The translations under genes were made by a program, and so were the position numbers. A stretch of 64,000 nucleotides of DNA from Thalassobaculum litoreum DSM 18839 (GTDB lineage Bacteria > Pseudomonadota > Alphaproteobacteria > Thalassobaculales > Thalassobaculaceae): NCBI RefSeq assembly GCF_900102465.1, contig NZ_FNBW01000009.1:1-64000 (forward strand). The letters are read 5' to 3'. A model generated the notes under the pieces. The model saw nothing but the letters and a program-made list of their open reading frames with translations. It made no database searches and was not told where the DNA came from. Positions 18,290-27,922 of this stretch are shown here, piece after piece (within the stretch, counting starts at the first letter, position 1; each line of letters begins with the position of its first letter).

Positions 18290-18351
18290 TGCCGAGCCTG
18301 CCCCTCTCGACCGATTGACCGGGGGGCGGAAGGCGCTACGGTTCCAGAATC

Positions 18352-19902
18352 ATGACGCCAGCTCCTTCCGCCTCCGCCCTGATCGCCCGCAGTGCCCTGA
18401 GCACGGTGGCCGGGCTGTTCCTGCAGCAGGTGCGCCGCGGCGGCGGCCGGCCGGCGGTGCAGACCCGGGACGCCACCCTGTCCTACGCAGATCTCTGCGA
18501 CCGCGCCCGCCGGCTCTCCTCGGTGCTCGAAGACAAGGGCATCGGCCCCGGCGACCGGGTCGCCATCCTGTCGGAGAACCGGGGGGAATACCTGGAGGCC
18601 TATCTCGCCGCCGCCATGACCGGCGCGGTGCTGGCCTGTCAGAACTGGCGGCTGTCCACCGCCGAACTCACCCACTGCCTGGGCCTGGTCGAGCCGTCCC
18701 TGGTGCTGGTGTCCGAGCGTCACGCGGACAAACTGGCACAGATCGCGGGGTACGCGGATAAATGCCTGGTGCTGGGCGATGCCTACGAGGCGGCCCTGGC
18801 CGCGGCCGCGCCGTCCGCCCTGCCCGCCCTGGAAGACCTCGATCCCGAGGCGCCGCTGCTGATCCTGTACACCTCCGGCACCACCGGCCTGCCCAAGGGG
18901 GCGGTGATCAGCCATCGCGCCCAGATCGTGCGCAACATGGTCACCCGCGCCGAATTCTCCATCGATGCCGCCGACAGCTTCGTCGCCTGGTCGCCGATGT
19001 ACCACATGGGGGCGGCCGACAATTCCATCGGCACCCTGATGGCCGGCGGCAAGGTCATCGTCGTCGACGGCTTCGACCAGGGCCATCTGGCCGAGGTGGT
19101 CCGCGAAGAGCCGATCGGCTGGCTGCTGCTGATGCCGGGCATGGTCGGCGGCTTCGCGACCGAGATCGAGACGCGGGGCGTGACCGCCAAGGGAATCAAG
19201 GTCTGCGGCGTCATGGCCGACCTGGTGCCGCCGGCGGAGATCGCCCGCATCACCCGCCTGCTCGACGCCCCCTACGCCAACACCTTCGGAGCGACCGAGA
19301 CCGGCTGCCCGCCCTGTTCCTCCTCGCTGATCCCAATCGGCGTGGCGCCCGCGAGCCTGTCGAAGGAACAGAGCATCTTCTGCGAGGTCCGGCTCGTCGA
19401 CCCGGACGGCGCCGAGGTAGCAGACGGCGCCCCGGGCGAGCTCGCCATGCGCGGCCCGACCCTGTTCAGCGGCTACTGGCGCAACGAGACCACCAACCTG
19501 TCGGACTTCCGCGACGGCTGGTTCCACATGGGCGACGTGTTCCGCCGCAACCCGGACGGCAGCCTCGATTTCGTCGATCGGGTCAAATACCTGATCAAGT
19601 CGGGTGGGGAGAACATCTACCCGGCCGAGATCGAGCGGGTGATCCTGGCCGACCCGCGGGTGATCGACGCCGCCGTCGTCCGCCGGCCAGACCCGAAATG
19701 GGGCGAGGTCCCCATCGCCTTCGTCGCGAAACAGGACGACAGCCTGACCGAGGCCGACCTCTACGCCCGCTGCCGGGCCGAACTCGCCGGCTACAAGCAG
19801 CCCAAGGGCATCCACTTCATCGCGATGGACGCCTTCCCGCGCTCCGCCTCGGGCAAGATCCAGCGCCACGAACTCGAGAAGCGGCTGCCGGCCGCCGACT
19901 AA
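18352..19902 (+). CDS. AMP-dependent acyl-CoA ligase
   Basis: This 516-residue enzyme belongs to the ANL superfamily and would activate a carboxylic acid to its CoA thioester via an acyl-adenylate. The phosphate-binding motif is LYTSGTTGLPKGAV (about residues 170-185). Further motifs are FGATETG, the hinge-region GWFHMGDV, DRVKYLIKSGGENIYP and the catalytic lysine in ASGKIQR near the C-terminus. The substrate cannot be told from sequence. The next gene, a citryl-CoA lyase-like protein, follows after 21 bases in the same direction. The ligase may therefore supply the CoA thioester that the lyase cleaves. Confidence 0.9.
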   Translation: MTPAPSASALIARSALSTVAGLFLQQVRRGGGRPAVQTRDATLSYADLCDRARRLSSVLEDKGIGPGDRVAILSENRGEYLEAYLAAAMTGAVLACQNWRLSTAELTHCLGLVEPSLVLVSERHADKLAQIAGYADKCLVLGDAYEAALAAAAPSALPALEDLDPEAPLLILYTSGTTGLPKGAVISHRAQIVRNMVTRAEFSIDAADSFVAWSPMYHMGAADNSIGTLMAGGKVIVVDGFDQGHLAEVVREEPIGWLLLMPGMVGGFATEIETRGVTAKGIKVCGVMADLVPPAEIARITRLLDAPYANTFGATETGCPPCSSSLIPIGVAPASLSKEQSIFCEVRLVDPDGAEVADGAPGELAMRGPTLFSGYWRNETTNLSDFRDGWFHMGDVFRRNPDGSLDFVDRVKYLIKSGGENIYPAEIERVILADPRVIDAAVVRRPDPKWGEVPIAFVAKQDDSLTEADLYARCRAELAGYKQPKGIHFIAMDAFPRSASGKIQRHELEKRLPAAD

Positions 19903-19923
19903 TCTTCAATTCGGAGGAAACGC

Positions 19924-20715
19924 ATGAGCGCCCCAAAGGCCACAAAACGGGCCGCGCCGACGACCAGCATCGCCACCCATACCAACGACGATATCTATAT
20001 CCGCGACAAGAGCCTGTGCAGCGAGCTGATCGGCAAACTGAGCTTCACCGAGATGATCGTCTTCCAGATGCTCGGCCGCATGCCCTCGGCGGCGGAGACG
20101 GCGATGATCGATGCCTGTCTGGTCACCCTGATGGAGCACGGCCTGACCCCCAGTGCACTGGCCACGCGGCTGATTTATTCCAGCGCGCCGGAAGCCATGC
20201 AGGCGGGCGTGGCGGCGGGGCTGATGGGTGTCGGCAGCGTCTTCGTCGGCACCATGGAGGGCAATGCCCAGCTGCTGCTGGAGATCGTGGAGGATCCGGC
20301 CGGGATCGAGGCGGCGGCGACGCGCGTCGCCCAGGAGCACCGGGCCGCCCGCAAGCCCCTGCCCGGCTTCGGCCACCACCTGCACAAGCCCGACGACCCG
20401 CGGCCGATCCGGCTGTTCCAACTCGCCGAGGAGCATGGCCAGTCCGGTACCTACATCGCCGCCCTGAAGGCGCTGAGCGCGGCGATCGACGCGGTCTACG
20501 GCAAGCACATCACGATCAACGCCACCGGGGCGATCGCGGCGGTGCTGATGGATTGCGGCGTGCCGGCGGAGATCCTGCGGGGCTTCGCCCTGATCACCCG
20601 CTGCGCCGGCCTGGTCGGCCATGTGCGCGAGGAACAGGAGAAGCCGTCCATGCGCACGATCTGGGAGACCTCGGAGGCGGCGATCCCCTATGACGGGACG
20701 GTTCCTGGGGCCTGA
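19924..20715 (+). CDS. Citryl-CoA lyase / citrate synthase-like protein
   Basis: This 263-residue protein resembles the C-terminal lyase domain of ATP-citrate lyase and stand-alone citryl-CoA lyases. It shows GKLSFTEMIVFQMLGRMPS, ATRLIYSSAPEAMQAGVAAG, the active-site PLPGFGHHLHKPDDPRP and LVGHVREEQEKP. Such enzymes split a citryl-like CoA thioester into acetyl-CoA and an oxo acid, or catalyse the reverse condensation. It is shorter than citrate synthase. It is cotranscribed with the acyl-CoA ligase (21-base gap), with GGAGGAAA before its start, which suggests a two-step activation and cleavage module. Confidence 0.78.
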   Translation: MSAPKATKRAAPTTSIATHTNDDIYIRDKSLCSELIGKLSFTEMIVFQMLGRMPSAAETAMIDACLVTLMEHGLTPSALATRLIYSSAPEAMQAGVAAGLMGVGSVFVGTMEGNAQLLLEIVEDPAGIEAAATRVAQEHRAARKPLPGFGHHLHKPDDPRPIRLFQLAEEHGQSGTYIAALKALSAAIDAVYGKHITINATGAIAAVLMDCGVPAEILRGFALITRCAGLVGHVREEQEKPSMRTIWETSEAAIPYDGTVPGA

Positions 20716-20732
20716 GGGCGCGCCCCAACTCA

Positions 20733-20762
20733 CCGTCATCCTGACGCAGGTCAGGATGACGG
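20733..20762. terminator. Hairpin downstream of citryl-CoA lyase gene
   Basis: CCGTCATCCTGAC (20733-20745) pairs perfectly with GTCAGGATGACGG (20750-20762) over a four-base loop, 17 bases after the stop codon. There is no T run, and the CGTCATCC core also occurs in the palindromes at 33072 and 61517. It may therefore be a dispersed repeat that doubles as a terminator. Confidence 0.6.
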
Positions 20763-20832
20763 GGAAGGGGTGACGGGTGTGGAGTAACGGTTGGGGCGTC
20801 ACGAATGGGGCGGGGGCGGACGGAACCGCGGG

Positions 20833-21171
20833 CTACTCGACGCGGCAGCCGATCCGCTCGATCGCGTCGAAGACGACGATGGTCTGGCCCACGTTCATGG
20901 TGACCCAGCAGTCGTCCCACTGCTTGCGGGTCTTCGCCTCGACCTGCACGGCGTTGATGCCGTCCTCGTTGACGAAGGTGATCTCGTCGCTGTCGCCGGC
21001 GGAGACCTTCAGGTAGTCCTTGGACCAGAACTTGATGCGTAGATTGGCTTCGGTGGAGCTTTCGTTGCGCACATAGATGGTCGAGGTCGGCGGCCCCGGG
21101 GGCTGCTCGTCCTCACCGCAGGCGACCAGCCCGAGACAGGCCGTCAGTACGATCATTGGTTTGCGTATCAT
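20833..21171 (-). CDS. Small lipoprotein of unknown function
   Basis: This 112-residue protein begins with a lipoprotein signal peptide. The lipobox is LVAC at about residues 15-18, so the mature protein should be lipidated at Cys18 and anchored in a membrane. The remainder (about 95 residues) contains STIYVRNESSTEANLRIKFW and ends with a cysteine near the C-terminus (IGCRVE), paired perhaps with the Cys in DDCWV. No known family was recognised. The start at 21171 gives the signal sequence; the frame is open further upstream without function. Confidence 0.6.
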   Translation of the reverse strand: MIRKPMIVLTACLGLVACGEDEQPPGPPTSTIYVRNESSTEANLRIKFWSKDYLKVSAGDSDEITFVNEDGINAVQVEAKTRKQWDDCWVTMNVGQTIVVFDAIERIGCRVE

Positions 21172-21238
21172 GGCCTGAACCGTGCGGCATTCCGCTCCGG
21201 AGGGCAAGCTGTTACCGACGGCGGCCAACAGACAAGAA

Positions 21239-21308
21239 GATAGAGCAGAGTGACGCACACCGACGCGATCACGACGTGGACCCGTCAGCGCACGGTCCGC
21301 TCTAGCCG
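21239..21308. repeat. 70-bp dispersed repeat, copy A (overlaps mobA stop)
   Basis: GATAGAGCAG...GCTCTAGCCG at 21239-21308 matches the reverse complement of 61631-61700 at 59 of 70 positions by hand count, without gaps. It has partial dyad symmetry (AGAGCAG near one end, GCTCT at the other). The mobA stop codon (21302-21304) lies inside it. Confidence 0.75.
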
Positions 21309-21952
21309 ACCGGCATCCCATGCGCGACCTCGAACAGGTCGGCCGGCGAATTGACGTTCAGGAACGGATCGTGCGGCTCCACCGGCCAGGCGGCGATTGC
21401 CCGGCGCCGACCGGTCGCGAAGGCATCGACCTTGCGCAGCCCGTCCACCTCCAGCGCCGCCCGCAGCGGCCCGATAAGGGTGACCGGCCACAGCCCGACC
21501 ACCGGATGCACCCGTCCGCCCGAGGCGGCGCAGGCGATCTCCGCCGCCTCGCCCGCCAACGCGGTCAGCAGCCGGTCCACCAGGTCGCGCGGCAGGTAGG
21601 GCGTGTCGACCGGCGCCGTGGCGATCCACGACCACCCGGTCGCCTCCGCATGCTCCAGCCCGGCGAGGATCCCGGCCAGCGGTCCCGGATGATCGGCCAC
21701 CGTGTCGGCCACCACCGGCAGCCGGTAGGCCGCGAACCGGGCCGGGTCGCCGTTGGCGTTCAACACCAGCCCGCCGACCTGGCCTTCCAGCCGGTCGATC
21801 ACCCGCTGCAGCAGGGTGCGGCCGCCGAGATCGGCGAGGCCCTTGTCGCCGCCGCCCATGCGCCGGGCGAGGCCGCCGGCCAGAATCACGCCCAGCACCG
21901 CCTCATGGGTCCGGGGAAAATCGACAGTTCGCGTTTGCGTTGTGGGTGCCAT
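21302..21952 (-). CDS. mobA: Molybdenum cofactor guanylyltransferase MobA
   Basis: This 216-residue enzyme attaches GMP to molybdopterin to make the MGD form of the cofactor. The nucleotide-binding motif [18 protein letters not shown] lies at residues 20-37. [18 protein letters not shown] and the metal-binding [13 protein letters not shown] follow, all typical of MobA. The frame is open far upstream but only as antisense to moaA. The start at 21952 gives the usual N-terminus. It is divergent from moaA, so both Moco genes probably share a control region of 81 bases. Confidence 0.92.
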   Translation of the reverse strand: MAPTTQTRTVDFPRTHEAVLGVILAGGLARRMGGGDKGLADLGGRTLLQRVIDRLEGQVGGLVLNANGDPARFAAYRLPVVADTVADHPGPLAGILAGLEHAEATGWSWIATAPVDTPYLPRDLVDRLLTALAGEAAEIACAASGGRVHPVVGLWPVTLIGPLRAALEVDGLRKVDAFATGRRRAIAAWPVEPHDPFLNVNSPADLFEVAHGMPVG

Positions 21953-22003
21953 GGTCAAAATCTGGGGTGTCCCCTTGGTCCATTCAACGTGCCCCCCTTT
22001 CGA

Positions 22004-22032
22004 TCCCGTTATTCTGGTCGTATATATCGGGA
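22004..22032. promoter_or_regulatory. Imperfect dyad upstream of moaA
   Basis: TCCCGTTAT (22004-22012) and ATATCGGGA (22024-22032) are inverted repeats with one mismatch around an 11-bp spacer. The second arm abuts the moaA start. The AT-rich CGTTAT/TATATATCG content faintly recalls ModE-type boxes, but the match is weak. Confidence 0.3.
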
Positions 22033-22033
22033 C

Positions 22034-23080
22034 ATGATGACCGAAACCGCCACCTCTTCGATCCGCTCGACCGACGCCCCCGCGCCGCTGATCGATCCGT
22101 TCCAGCGGGCGATCTCCTATCTGCGGGTCTCGGTGACCGACCGCTGCGACTTCCGCTGCGTCTACTGCATGGCGGAGAACATGACGTTCCTGCCGAAGAA
22201 GGACGTGCTGTCGCTGGAGGAGCTTGACCGGCTGTGCGGCGCCTTCGTCGATCTCGGCGTGAAGAAGCTGCGGCTGACCGGCGGCGAGCCGCTGGTCCGG
22301 CGCGACATCATGTGGCTGATCCGCCGCCTCGGCGCCCGCCTGGACGGCGGCGGCCTGGAGGAGCTGACGATCACCACCAATGCCAGCCAGCTCTCCCGCT
22401 TCGCCGACGACCTGGCGGCCTGCGGGGTGAAGCGGCTGAACGTGTCGATCGACACCCTGGATCCGGACAAGTTCCGCGCCATCACCCGCTGGGGCGACAT
22501 CGGCAAGGTCATGGCCGGGCTCGACGCCGCCGACCGGGCCGGCATCGCCATCAAGATCAACGCCGTGGCGCTGAAGGGCGTGAACGACGACGAACTGGGC
22601 GACATGCTGCAATGGTGCGGCGACCGTGGCTACGACATGACCGTGATCGAGGTCATGCCGATGGGCGATATCGGCGGCGAGGACCGGCTCGACCAGTACC
22701 TGCCGCTCTCGGCGGTGCGCGCGCGCCTCGCCGAGCGCTTCACCCTGACCGACATCCCGTACAAGACCGGCGGGCCGGCGCGCTACGTGTCGGTGGCGGA
22801 GACCGGCGGCCGGCTCGGCTTCATCACGCCGCTGACCCATAATTTCTGCGAGAGCTGCAACCGGGTGCGGCTGACCTGCACCGGCACGCTGTACATGTGC
22901 CTGGGCCAGGACGACGCCGCCGACCTGCGCGAGCCGCTGCGGGCGAGCGACGACGACGCCGCGCTGCACGAGGCGATCCGCGAGGCGATCACCCGCAAGC
23001 CCAAGGGCCACGACTTCATCATCGACCGCCGCCACCGCAGCCCGGCCGTGGCGCGGCACATGAGTGTGACGGGGGGCTAG
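22034..23080 (+). CDS. moaA: GTP 3',8-cyclase MoaA
   Basis: This 348-residue radical SAM enzyme starts molybdenum cofactor synthesis by converting GTP to 3',8-cyclo-GTP. The N-terminal cluster motif is CDFRCVYC (Cys-x3-Cys-x2-Cys). [11 protein letters not shown] follows, and the C-terminal cluster motif is [19 protein letters not shown] (Cys-x2-Cys-x13-Cys). The C-terminus ends ...ARHMSVTGG, consistent with the conserved double-glycine tail. Start at ATG 22034 or the adjacent 22037; the GGGA at 22029-22032 suits 22037 slightly better. Divergent from mobA. Confidence 0.96.
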   Translation: MMTETATSSIRSTDAPAPLIDPFQRAISYLRVSVTDRCDFRCVYCMAENMTFLPKKDVLSLEELDRLCGAFVDLGVKKLRLTGGEPLVRRDIMWLIRRLGARLDGGGLEELTITTNASQLSRFADDLAACGVKRLNVSIDTLDPDKFRAITRWGDIGKVMAGLDAADRAGIAIKINAVALKGVNDDELGDMLQWCGDRGYDMTVIEVMPMGDIGGEDRLDQYLPLSAVRARLAERFTLTDIPYKTGGPARYVSVAETGGRLGFITPLTHNFCESCNRVRLTCTGTLYMCLGQDDAADLREPLRASDDDAALHEAIREAITRKPKGHDFIIDRRHRSPAVARHMSVTGG

Positions 23081-23106
23081 CCCCACGCGTCCGTCTTCCA
23101 TTTTCC

Positions 23107-23219
23107 GTCTTCCCGGGCTTGCCCCGGGATCCAGAAAAAGAGCAGCCGGAACCGTCGGAACAAACGCCCGGACGCTCCAGCGCGATGATGGCTGGACCCC
23201 GGGTCAAGCCCGGGGAAAC
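23107..23219. repeat. Composite inverted-repeat unit, copy 2
   Basis: GTCTTCCCGGGCTTGCCCC at the left recurs inverted at the right (GGGTCAAGCCCGGGG, ending near 23219). The centre (CAGCCGGAACCGTCGGAA...GACGCTCCAGC) resembles that of copy 1 at 9241-9353, at the same total length of 113 bp. It lies directly after moaA and is followed by more CCCGGG-containing fragments up to 23330. Confidence 0.7.
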
Positions 23220-23341
23220 GGCCGAGCCCTGGGGAACGTACTAAGCCCGGGGAAACGCGATAGACCCACAGAGCGTTGGGGGAGCGCGCCAGGCCGGGGA
23301 GCGCGCCAAACCCGGGAAGCGTGCCGGGGAAGAAGAACGCG

Positions 23342-23830
23342 CTATTTGATCTCGATCCGGTGCGCGTAGCTCCGCCCGTCGCTGACCGTCAGTTCCTCGA
23401 AGCCCAGCAGCGCCAGCAGGTCCAGGAACGTGTACTGGCCGTCCGGATCCAGATCCCGGAACACCGGGGTCGCCCGCGCCGTCGCCGTCAGCAGGGCGAG
23501 CACCGCCCGCGCCCGGTAGAGCGTCGCCATCCGACCGTCCTCCAGCCCGATGAGAATCGCCTTCTCCGCGTCCCGCCCCTTGGCGAAGAACGCCATCTGC
23601 GGGGCATAGGCGTTCTCCTGCGCGCCGGCCGCCATGCCGGTGACGAAGCCGAGCCGCCGCGACCGGTCGGAATCGCGCAACTTCTGGATTCGCGCCTTGT
23701 AGACCTCGGAGGAGGTGATCTTCGGGTAGTAGAAACCCTCGTGCCGGTCGTCCGCCCAGGCACCGCTGGCACCGGCGACGGACTGGGACAGGGCGGCGGC
23801 GATCAGGAACGCGAAAAGGGCGATGCGCAT
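23342..23830 (-). CDS. Conserved exported protein of unknown function
   Basis: This 162-residue protein begins with a signal peptide (MRIALFAFLIAAALSQSVAG, cleavage probably near residues 26-27) and should be periplasmic. The mature part has HEGFYYPKITSSEVYKARI, RRLGFVTGM and ISDGRSYAHRIEIK near residue 150. Similar proteins occur beside molybdenum cofactor genes in other alphaproteobacteria and are sometimes annotated as MobA-like, though no nucleotidyltransferase motif is present. That link is from memory and uncertain. It is convergent with moaA and divergent from the NAD kinase gene. Confidence 0.6.
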   Translation of the reverse strand: MRIALFAFLIAAALSQSVAGASGAWADDRHEGFYYPKITSSEVYKARIQKLRDSDRSRRLGFVTGMAAGAQENAYAPQMAFFAKGRDAEKAILIGLEDGRMATLYRARAVLALLTATARATPVFRDLDPDGQYTFLDLLALLGFEELTVSDGRSYAHRIEIK

Positions 23831-23983
23831 TGTGGTCTCCAAAACAGCGTGGTCTCCAGAACAGCGGCCGCCCCGCCGGGAGGACCTGGACATGATGGGC
23901 AGCGCGCGGATTGAGGGATGCGCACTCTCCTCGGTTTCGCCTATGGTGCCGCCGAACCGCAAGGCGGGCGACGGAGAAAAGCT

Positions 23984-24763
23984 GTGACAGCCGGAACAGA
24001 GAGTATGGCCCTCGCCTTCGTGGCCGCCAATACGGACGAGGCGAGAGAGGCCCAGAAGATCCTGTGCGAGCGCTACGGCAGCGTGGCGCCGACCCGGGCC
24101 GACGTGATCGTGGCCCTGGGCGGCGACGGCTACATGCTGGAGACCCTGCGCGCCGCCATCGGCGCCGGCAAGCCGATCTACGGCATGAACCGGGGCACCG
24201 TCGGGTTCCTGATGAACGAGTTCCGCGAGGAGGGCCTCATCGAGCGGCTGCACAAGGCCCAGCCGGTCACCCTGCACCCGCTGCGGATGCACGCCATCTG
24301 CCGCGACGGCACCAGGGTCGAGGGGCTGGCGATCAACGAGGTGTCGCTGTTCCGCGCCTCGGCCCAGGCGGCGAAGATCCGCATCTCCGTCGACGGCCGC
24401 GAGCGGCTGGCCGAGCTGGTCTGCGACGGCGTGCTGGTGGCGACCCCGGCCGGCTCCACCGCCTACAACCTGTCGGCCCATGGTCCGATCATTCCGCTGG
24501 GCGCCAACGTGCTGGCCCTGACGCCGATCAGCGCCTTCCGGCCCCGGCGCTGGCGCGGTGCCCTGCTGCCGCGCGGCGCCGTCATCCATTTCGAGACGAT
24601 CCGGCCCGAGAAGCGGCCGATCAACGCGGTCGCCGACGTCATGGAGGTGCATGACGTCATCGAGGTCGAGGTCCGCGAGGACCGCGATGTCGAACTGACC
24701 GTGCTCTACGACCCGGAACACAATCTTGAGGAACGCGTGCTGATGGAGCAGTTCGCCCCATGA
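23984..24763 (+). CDS. nadK: NAD kinase
   Basis: This enzyme of about 259 residues phosphorylates NAD to NADP. The catalytic GGDG motif is in [15 protein letters not shown] (about residues 40-55). The second signature [22 protein letters not shown], followed by [20 protein letters not shown], is typical of the short alphaproteobacterial type. The GTG at 23984 is chosen because GGAG lies seven bases upstream. An earlier in-frame start at 23918 would add 22 unlikely residues. The stop overlaps the start of the next gene by four bases (ATGA). Confidence 0.92.
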   Translation: MTAGTESMALAFVAANTDEAREAQKILCERYGSVAPTRADVIVALGGDGYMLETLRAAIGAGKPIYGMNRGTVGFLMNEFREEGLIERLHKAQPVTLHPLRMHAICRDGTRVEGLAINEVSLFRASAQAAKIRISVDGRERLAELVCDGVLVATPAGSTAYNLSAHGPIIPLGANVLALTPISAFRPRRWRGALLPRGAVIHFETIRPEKRPINAVADVMEVHDVIEVEVREDRDVELTVLYDPEHNLEERVLMEQFAP

Positions 24764-25923
24764 CCACTGAATCGCATACCGCCCACCCGAATACCGCCGA
24801 TATCCTGATCGTCGGCGGCGGCATGGCCGGCGCCTCGGCCGGGTATTTCATGGCCGACGACGCCAGGGTGATCCTGCTGGAGCGCGAGAGCCAGCCCGGC
24901 TACCACACCACCGGACGCTCGGCGGCGCTGTTCTTCGAGAACTACGGCAACGCGACGATCCGCAAGCTGAACAAGGCGACCCGGCCGTTCCTGGAAAGCC
25001 CGCCGGACGGCTTCGCCGAGGCGCCGCTGATGACCCCGCGCGGCGCCGTCGCCGTCGCCACCGAGGAGCTGCTGGACACCCTGGCTCACGAGCTGGCGCA
25101 GTCGCCGAGCATGGAGCGGGTGGACGGCAAGACGCTGTTCGAGGTCGCCCCGTATCTCGACCCGGACCGCATCGTCGCCGGCGCCTATGAGGCGGGCGCC
25201 ATGGACATGGACGTGCATGCCATCCTGCAGGGCTTCCTGCGCGGAATGCGGGCCAAGGGCGGCCGGGTGGTCACCGATGCCGAGGTCATGGGCCTGACCC
25301 GGACCGACGGCGTGTGGCATGTGGAGACCCGGGCCGGCACCTTCAGCGCCCCGATCGTCGTCAACGCCGCCGGGGCGTGGTGCGACGTGGTCGGCGAGAT
25401 GGCGGGGGCCGCCCCGATCGGCCTGATCCCCAAGCGCCGCACCGCCTTCACCTTCGACGTCACCCTGCGCGACGGCAGCACCGCCGATCCCTCGCGCTGG
25501 GCGATGACCGATCTGTGCGACGAAACCTGGTACGTGCGCCCGGAGGGCGGGCGGATGATGGGCAGCCCGGCCGACGAGATCCCCTCGCCGCCGACCGACG
25601 CCCAGCCGGAGATCGAGGACGTGGCCATGGCCATCGACAAGATCCAGACCGACACCCTGTTCGTGATCAACCGGCCGCATTCGACCTGGGCCGGGCTGCG
25701 CAGCTTCGTCGCCGACAAGTCGCCGGTGGTGGGCTTCGCGCCGGCCGCCGAGGGGTTCCTGTGGGTCGCGGGCCAGGGCGGCTACGGCATCCAGACCAGT
25801 GCGGCCATGGGCCGCTTCAGCGCGGCGCTGGCGCTCGGCCGGGGCGTGCCGGAGGACATGGTGGCGCTCGGCCTGACCCGGGAAGAGCTGGCGCCTGACC
25901 GGCCGGGGCTGAACACGGCCTGA
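24760..25923 (+). CDS. FAD-dependent oxidoreductase (DAO family)
   Basis: This 387-residue flavoprotein has an N-terminal Rossmann fold ([19 protein letters not shown], residues 14-33). The DAO-type tail shows [20 protein letters not shown]. It probably oxidises an amine or D-/imino-amino acid, being similar in layout to D-arginine dehydrogenases and glycine oxidases. The substrate is not certain. It overlaps nadK by four bases, so the two are translationally coupled. Confidence 0.85.
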   Translation: MTTESHTAHPNTADILIVGGGMAGASAGYFMADDARVILLERESQPGYHTTGRSAALFFENYGNATIRKLNKATRPFLESPPDGFAEAPLMTPRGAVAVATEELLDTLAHELAQSPSMERVDGKTLFEVAPYLDPDRIVAGAYEAGAMDMDVHAILQGFLRGMRAKGGRVVTDAEVMGLTRTDGVWHVETRAGTFSAPIVVNAAGAWCDVVGEMAGAAPIGLIPKRRTAFTFDVTLRDGSTADPSRWAMTDLCDETWYVRPEGGRMMGSPADEIPSPPTDAQPEIEDVAMAIDKIQTDTLFVINRPHSTWAGLRSFVADKSPVVGFAPAAEGFLWVAGQGGYGIQTSAAMGRFSAALALGRGVPEDMVALGLTREELAPDRPGLNTA

Positions 25924-26014
25924 TTGATCCCCCGACTGGCGGAACAACCAAGATCCTCGCCATCCGACACACGGCGCCGTAGAATCTCCGCTCGAGCCAC
26001 CGGCGGGATGCGCC

Positions 26015-27331
26015 ATGCGGATGGAAGGCTCCCTCGCCTATTTCACCAGGGCGCTGCCGCCGGTCATGGCGGTCGCGGCGGTCGGCTACGGGCTGAACGC
26101 GCTGATCTTCATCGCCATGGCCCGGTGGCTGGAGCCGGCGAACTTCGGCAACCTGAAGGTTGCGGCCTCCGCCATGCTCATCGTCTCGCTGGCGGTCGGG
26201 CTCGGCGGCTCGCGCGCGGCCGGACGCTTCCTGCCGGAACGGCTGGCCGGCTCGCCCCGGGCGGCGGCCTATCTCCACTTCTTCGGCCGCACCATCGTTA
26301 TCCTGTCCCTGTTGGCCGCGGCCGGGATCTGGAGCCTGACCCTAGCCTATTACGACACGCTGCCCGACGACATTCACGGCCACCACCCGGTCTGCTTCGT
26401 GGTCCTGCTGGTGCCGGTCTGGGCCGGACTCGACCTGCTGTCCCAGACCTTCATGGCCACCCGCCGCCCGGTGCTGGCCGCCCTTCCCGCGCGTTTCGTC
26501 TTCCCGGTGCTCGGCCTGACCATGATCTACGCCGCCCACCTATCGGACTGGTACCTGTCCGACGTGATGTTCGTTATCCTGCTGTCCGGCGCCGGACTGA
26601 CCACCCTGGCCGTGTTCGCCGCCTACCTTGCGGTCCTCGAACGCGCGCCGCTCGAGACGCCGCCGGACACCGAACCCGGCGCGGCCACCGGACCCCGCGC
26701 CTGGCTGCTCCTGTCGCTGCCGATGATGGGGACCGGCCTTGTCGTCGCCCTGGTCGCCGAGGCGCCGCTCTTCGCCCTGGTCTTCGCCGAGGACAAGGCG
26801 GATGTCGGCCTGTATGCCGCCGCCATCACCCTGTGCCAAGCCTTCCTGATCATCGTGACCTGCCAGCGCCAGATCTACGGCCCGGCCCTGGCCGACGCGT
26901 TGGCCCAGGGGTCGCGCAGCGCGACCCGACTGCAGGCCCACGCCCAGCGTCAGGCGCTGATGATGGCCGCTCCCCTTCTGGCGATCCTGATCCTGGCGGA
27001 CGGCCCGCTGCTGGACCTGTTCGGCGACGGCTTCGACCGGGCCCGCGAGGCGGTGTGGATCGTCGCCGCCGCCCTGGCGCTCCAGGCCGTCACCGCGCTG
27101 TGCCCGCGCTGGCTCGATTACGGCGGTCATGCGCGGCTGGTTCTCGCCACGGAACTGGTCGCGGCGGCGGTGATGGTCGCAGCCTCGCTCGCCGCGGCGC
27201 AGCAGTTCGGCCTGCTCGGCGCGGCCTCGGTGTTCGCCGCGGTGGTGGTGGGCCGCTCCGTCTTCCTGGCGGTGATGGCCTACCGGAAGCTTGGCGTTCC
27301 GATGGTCGCGCTGGTCCCGGAGCGGATTTAG
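26015..27331 (+). CDS. Polysaccharide/lipid-linked oligosaccharide flippase-like membrane protein
   Basis: This 438-residue protein is predicted to have about 12 membrane helices with the layout of the MOP superfamily (Wzx-type flippases). An N-terminal amphipathic segment leads to YGLNALIFIAMARWLEPANFGNLK, where the WLxPxxFG type motif is typical of oligosaccharide flippases. Central loops carry QRQIYGPALADAL. It would move lipid-linked glycans across the inner membrane. No glycosyltransferase genes are adjacent, which is unusual for Wzx proteins, so its glycan is unknown. Confidence 0.7.
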   Translation: MRMEGSLAYFTRALPPVMAVAAVGYGLNALIFIAMARWLEPANFGNLKVAASAMLIVSLAVGLGGSRAAGRFLPERLAGSPRAAAYLHFFGRTIVILSLLAAAGIWSLTLAYYDTLPDDIHGHHPVCFVVLLVPVWAGLDLLSQTFMATRRPVLAALPARFVFPVLGLTMIYAAHLSDWYLSDVMFVILLSGAGLTTLAVFAAYLAVLERAPLETPPDTEPGAATGPRAWLLLSLPMMGTGLVVALVAEAPLFALVFAEDKADVGLYAAAITLCQAFLIIVTCQRQIYGPALADALAQGSRSATRLQAHAQRQALMMAAPLLAILILADGPLLDLFGDGFDRAREAVWIVAAALALQAVTALCPRWLDYGGHARLVLATELVAAAVMVAASLAAAQQFGLLGAASVFAAVVVGRSVFLAVMAYRKLGVPMVALVPERI

Positions 27332-27365
27332 ATCGCCCTCGGCGGCTCGAACGCAGGGAGCCCCT

Positions 27366-27752
27366 TCACATCACCCCGAACGCCCGCAGCAGGGCGGCGA
27401 CGGACGCCACGCCCAGGGCCGTCAGCGTCAACGCCATGCCGGCGGCCCTCCCGGCCAGGACCTCGTCTTCCCGGCTGATGGCCAAACCGTGGATTACCCG
27501 TCCGACCAGCAGACAGGCGCCGACGAGATGCAGGATCCAGACCGAGACGCTCTGCAGCTCCAGCAGGGTCATCAGCACCAGCACCAACGGCACGAACTCG
27601 GCGAAGTTGCCGTGGGCGCGGATGCGGCGTTCGAGCACGACGTCGCCGCCGTCCCCGAGGGCGGCCTTGACCGCCTCCCGGCGCCTGACCACCCGCACGG
27701 TGAGCCCCAGGAAGACAAGTCCGAGAAGTCCCGCATAGGCGGCCGTGATCAT
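27366..27752 (-). CDS. MAPEG family membrane protein
   Basis: This 128-residue protein has four hydrophobic helices and the MAPEG signature RIRAHGNFAEFVPLVLVLM, with HLVGACLLVGRVIHGLAI. MAPEG members in bacteria are glutathione- or eicosanoid-metabolism-like membrane proteins of mostly unknown role. The start at 27752 yields MITAAYAGLLGLVFLGL. It faces the flippase gene with 34 bases between the stops. Confidence 0.8.
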   Translation of the reverse strand: MITAAYAGLLGLVFLGLTVRVVRRREAVKAALGDGGDVVLERRIRAHGNFAEFVPLVLVLMTLLELQSVSVWILHLVGACLLVGRVIHGLAISREDEVLAGRAAGMALTLTALGVASVAALLRAFGVM

Positions 27753-27922
27753 CGATCGAGCTCCGGTCAGGGAAGTGTTCCGGATCCTACGACCCGCCAC
27801 CGCCGCCGGATCAAGCACCGTCTGGGCCGCCGTGGCGGTTCCACGGCAAATTTCGTCCGATCGCGGCTTCGCAGCGCCCCCCGACCTGGTGCAGACTGCC
27901 CGGCGACGGGAGGGAACAGGCG

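Noticed and set aside
22004-22032. A ModE molybdate box before moaA
   Set aside because: Only a loose resemblance to the CG-TATATA half-sites; the matched dyad is TCCCGTTAT/ATATCGGGA instead. Kept only as an unassigned dyad.
24760-25923. Calling the FAD oxidoreductase another sarcosine oxidase (monomeric)
   Set aside because: It lacks the covalent-flavin context of monomeric sarcosine oxidase and the complete heterotetrameric enzyme is encoded nearby; only the general DAO family can be supported.
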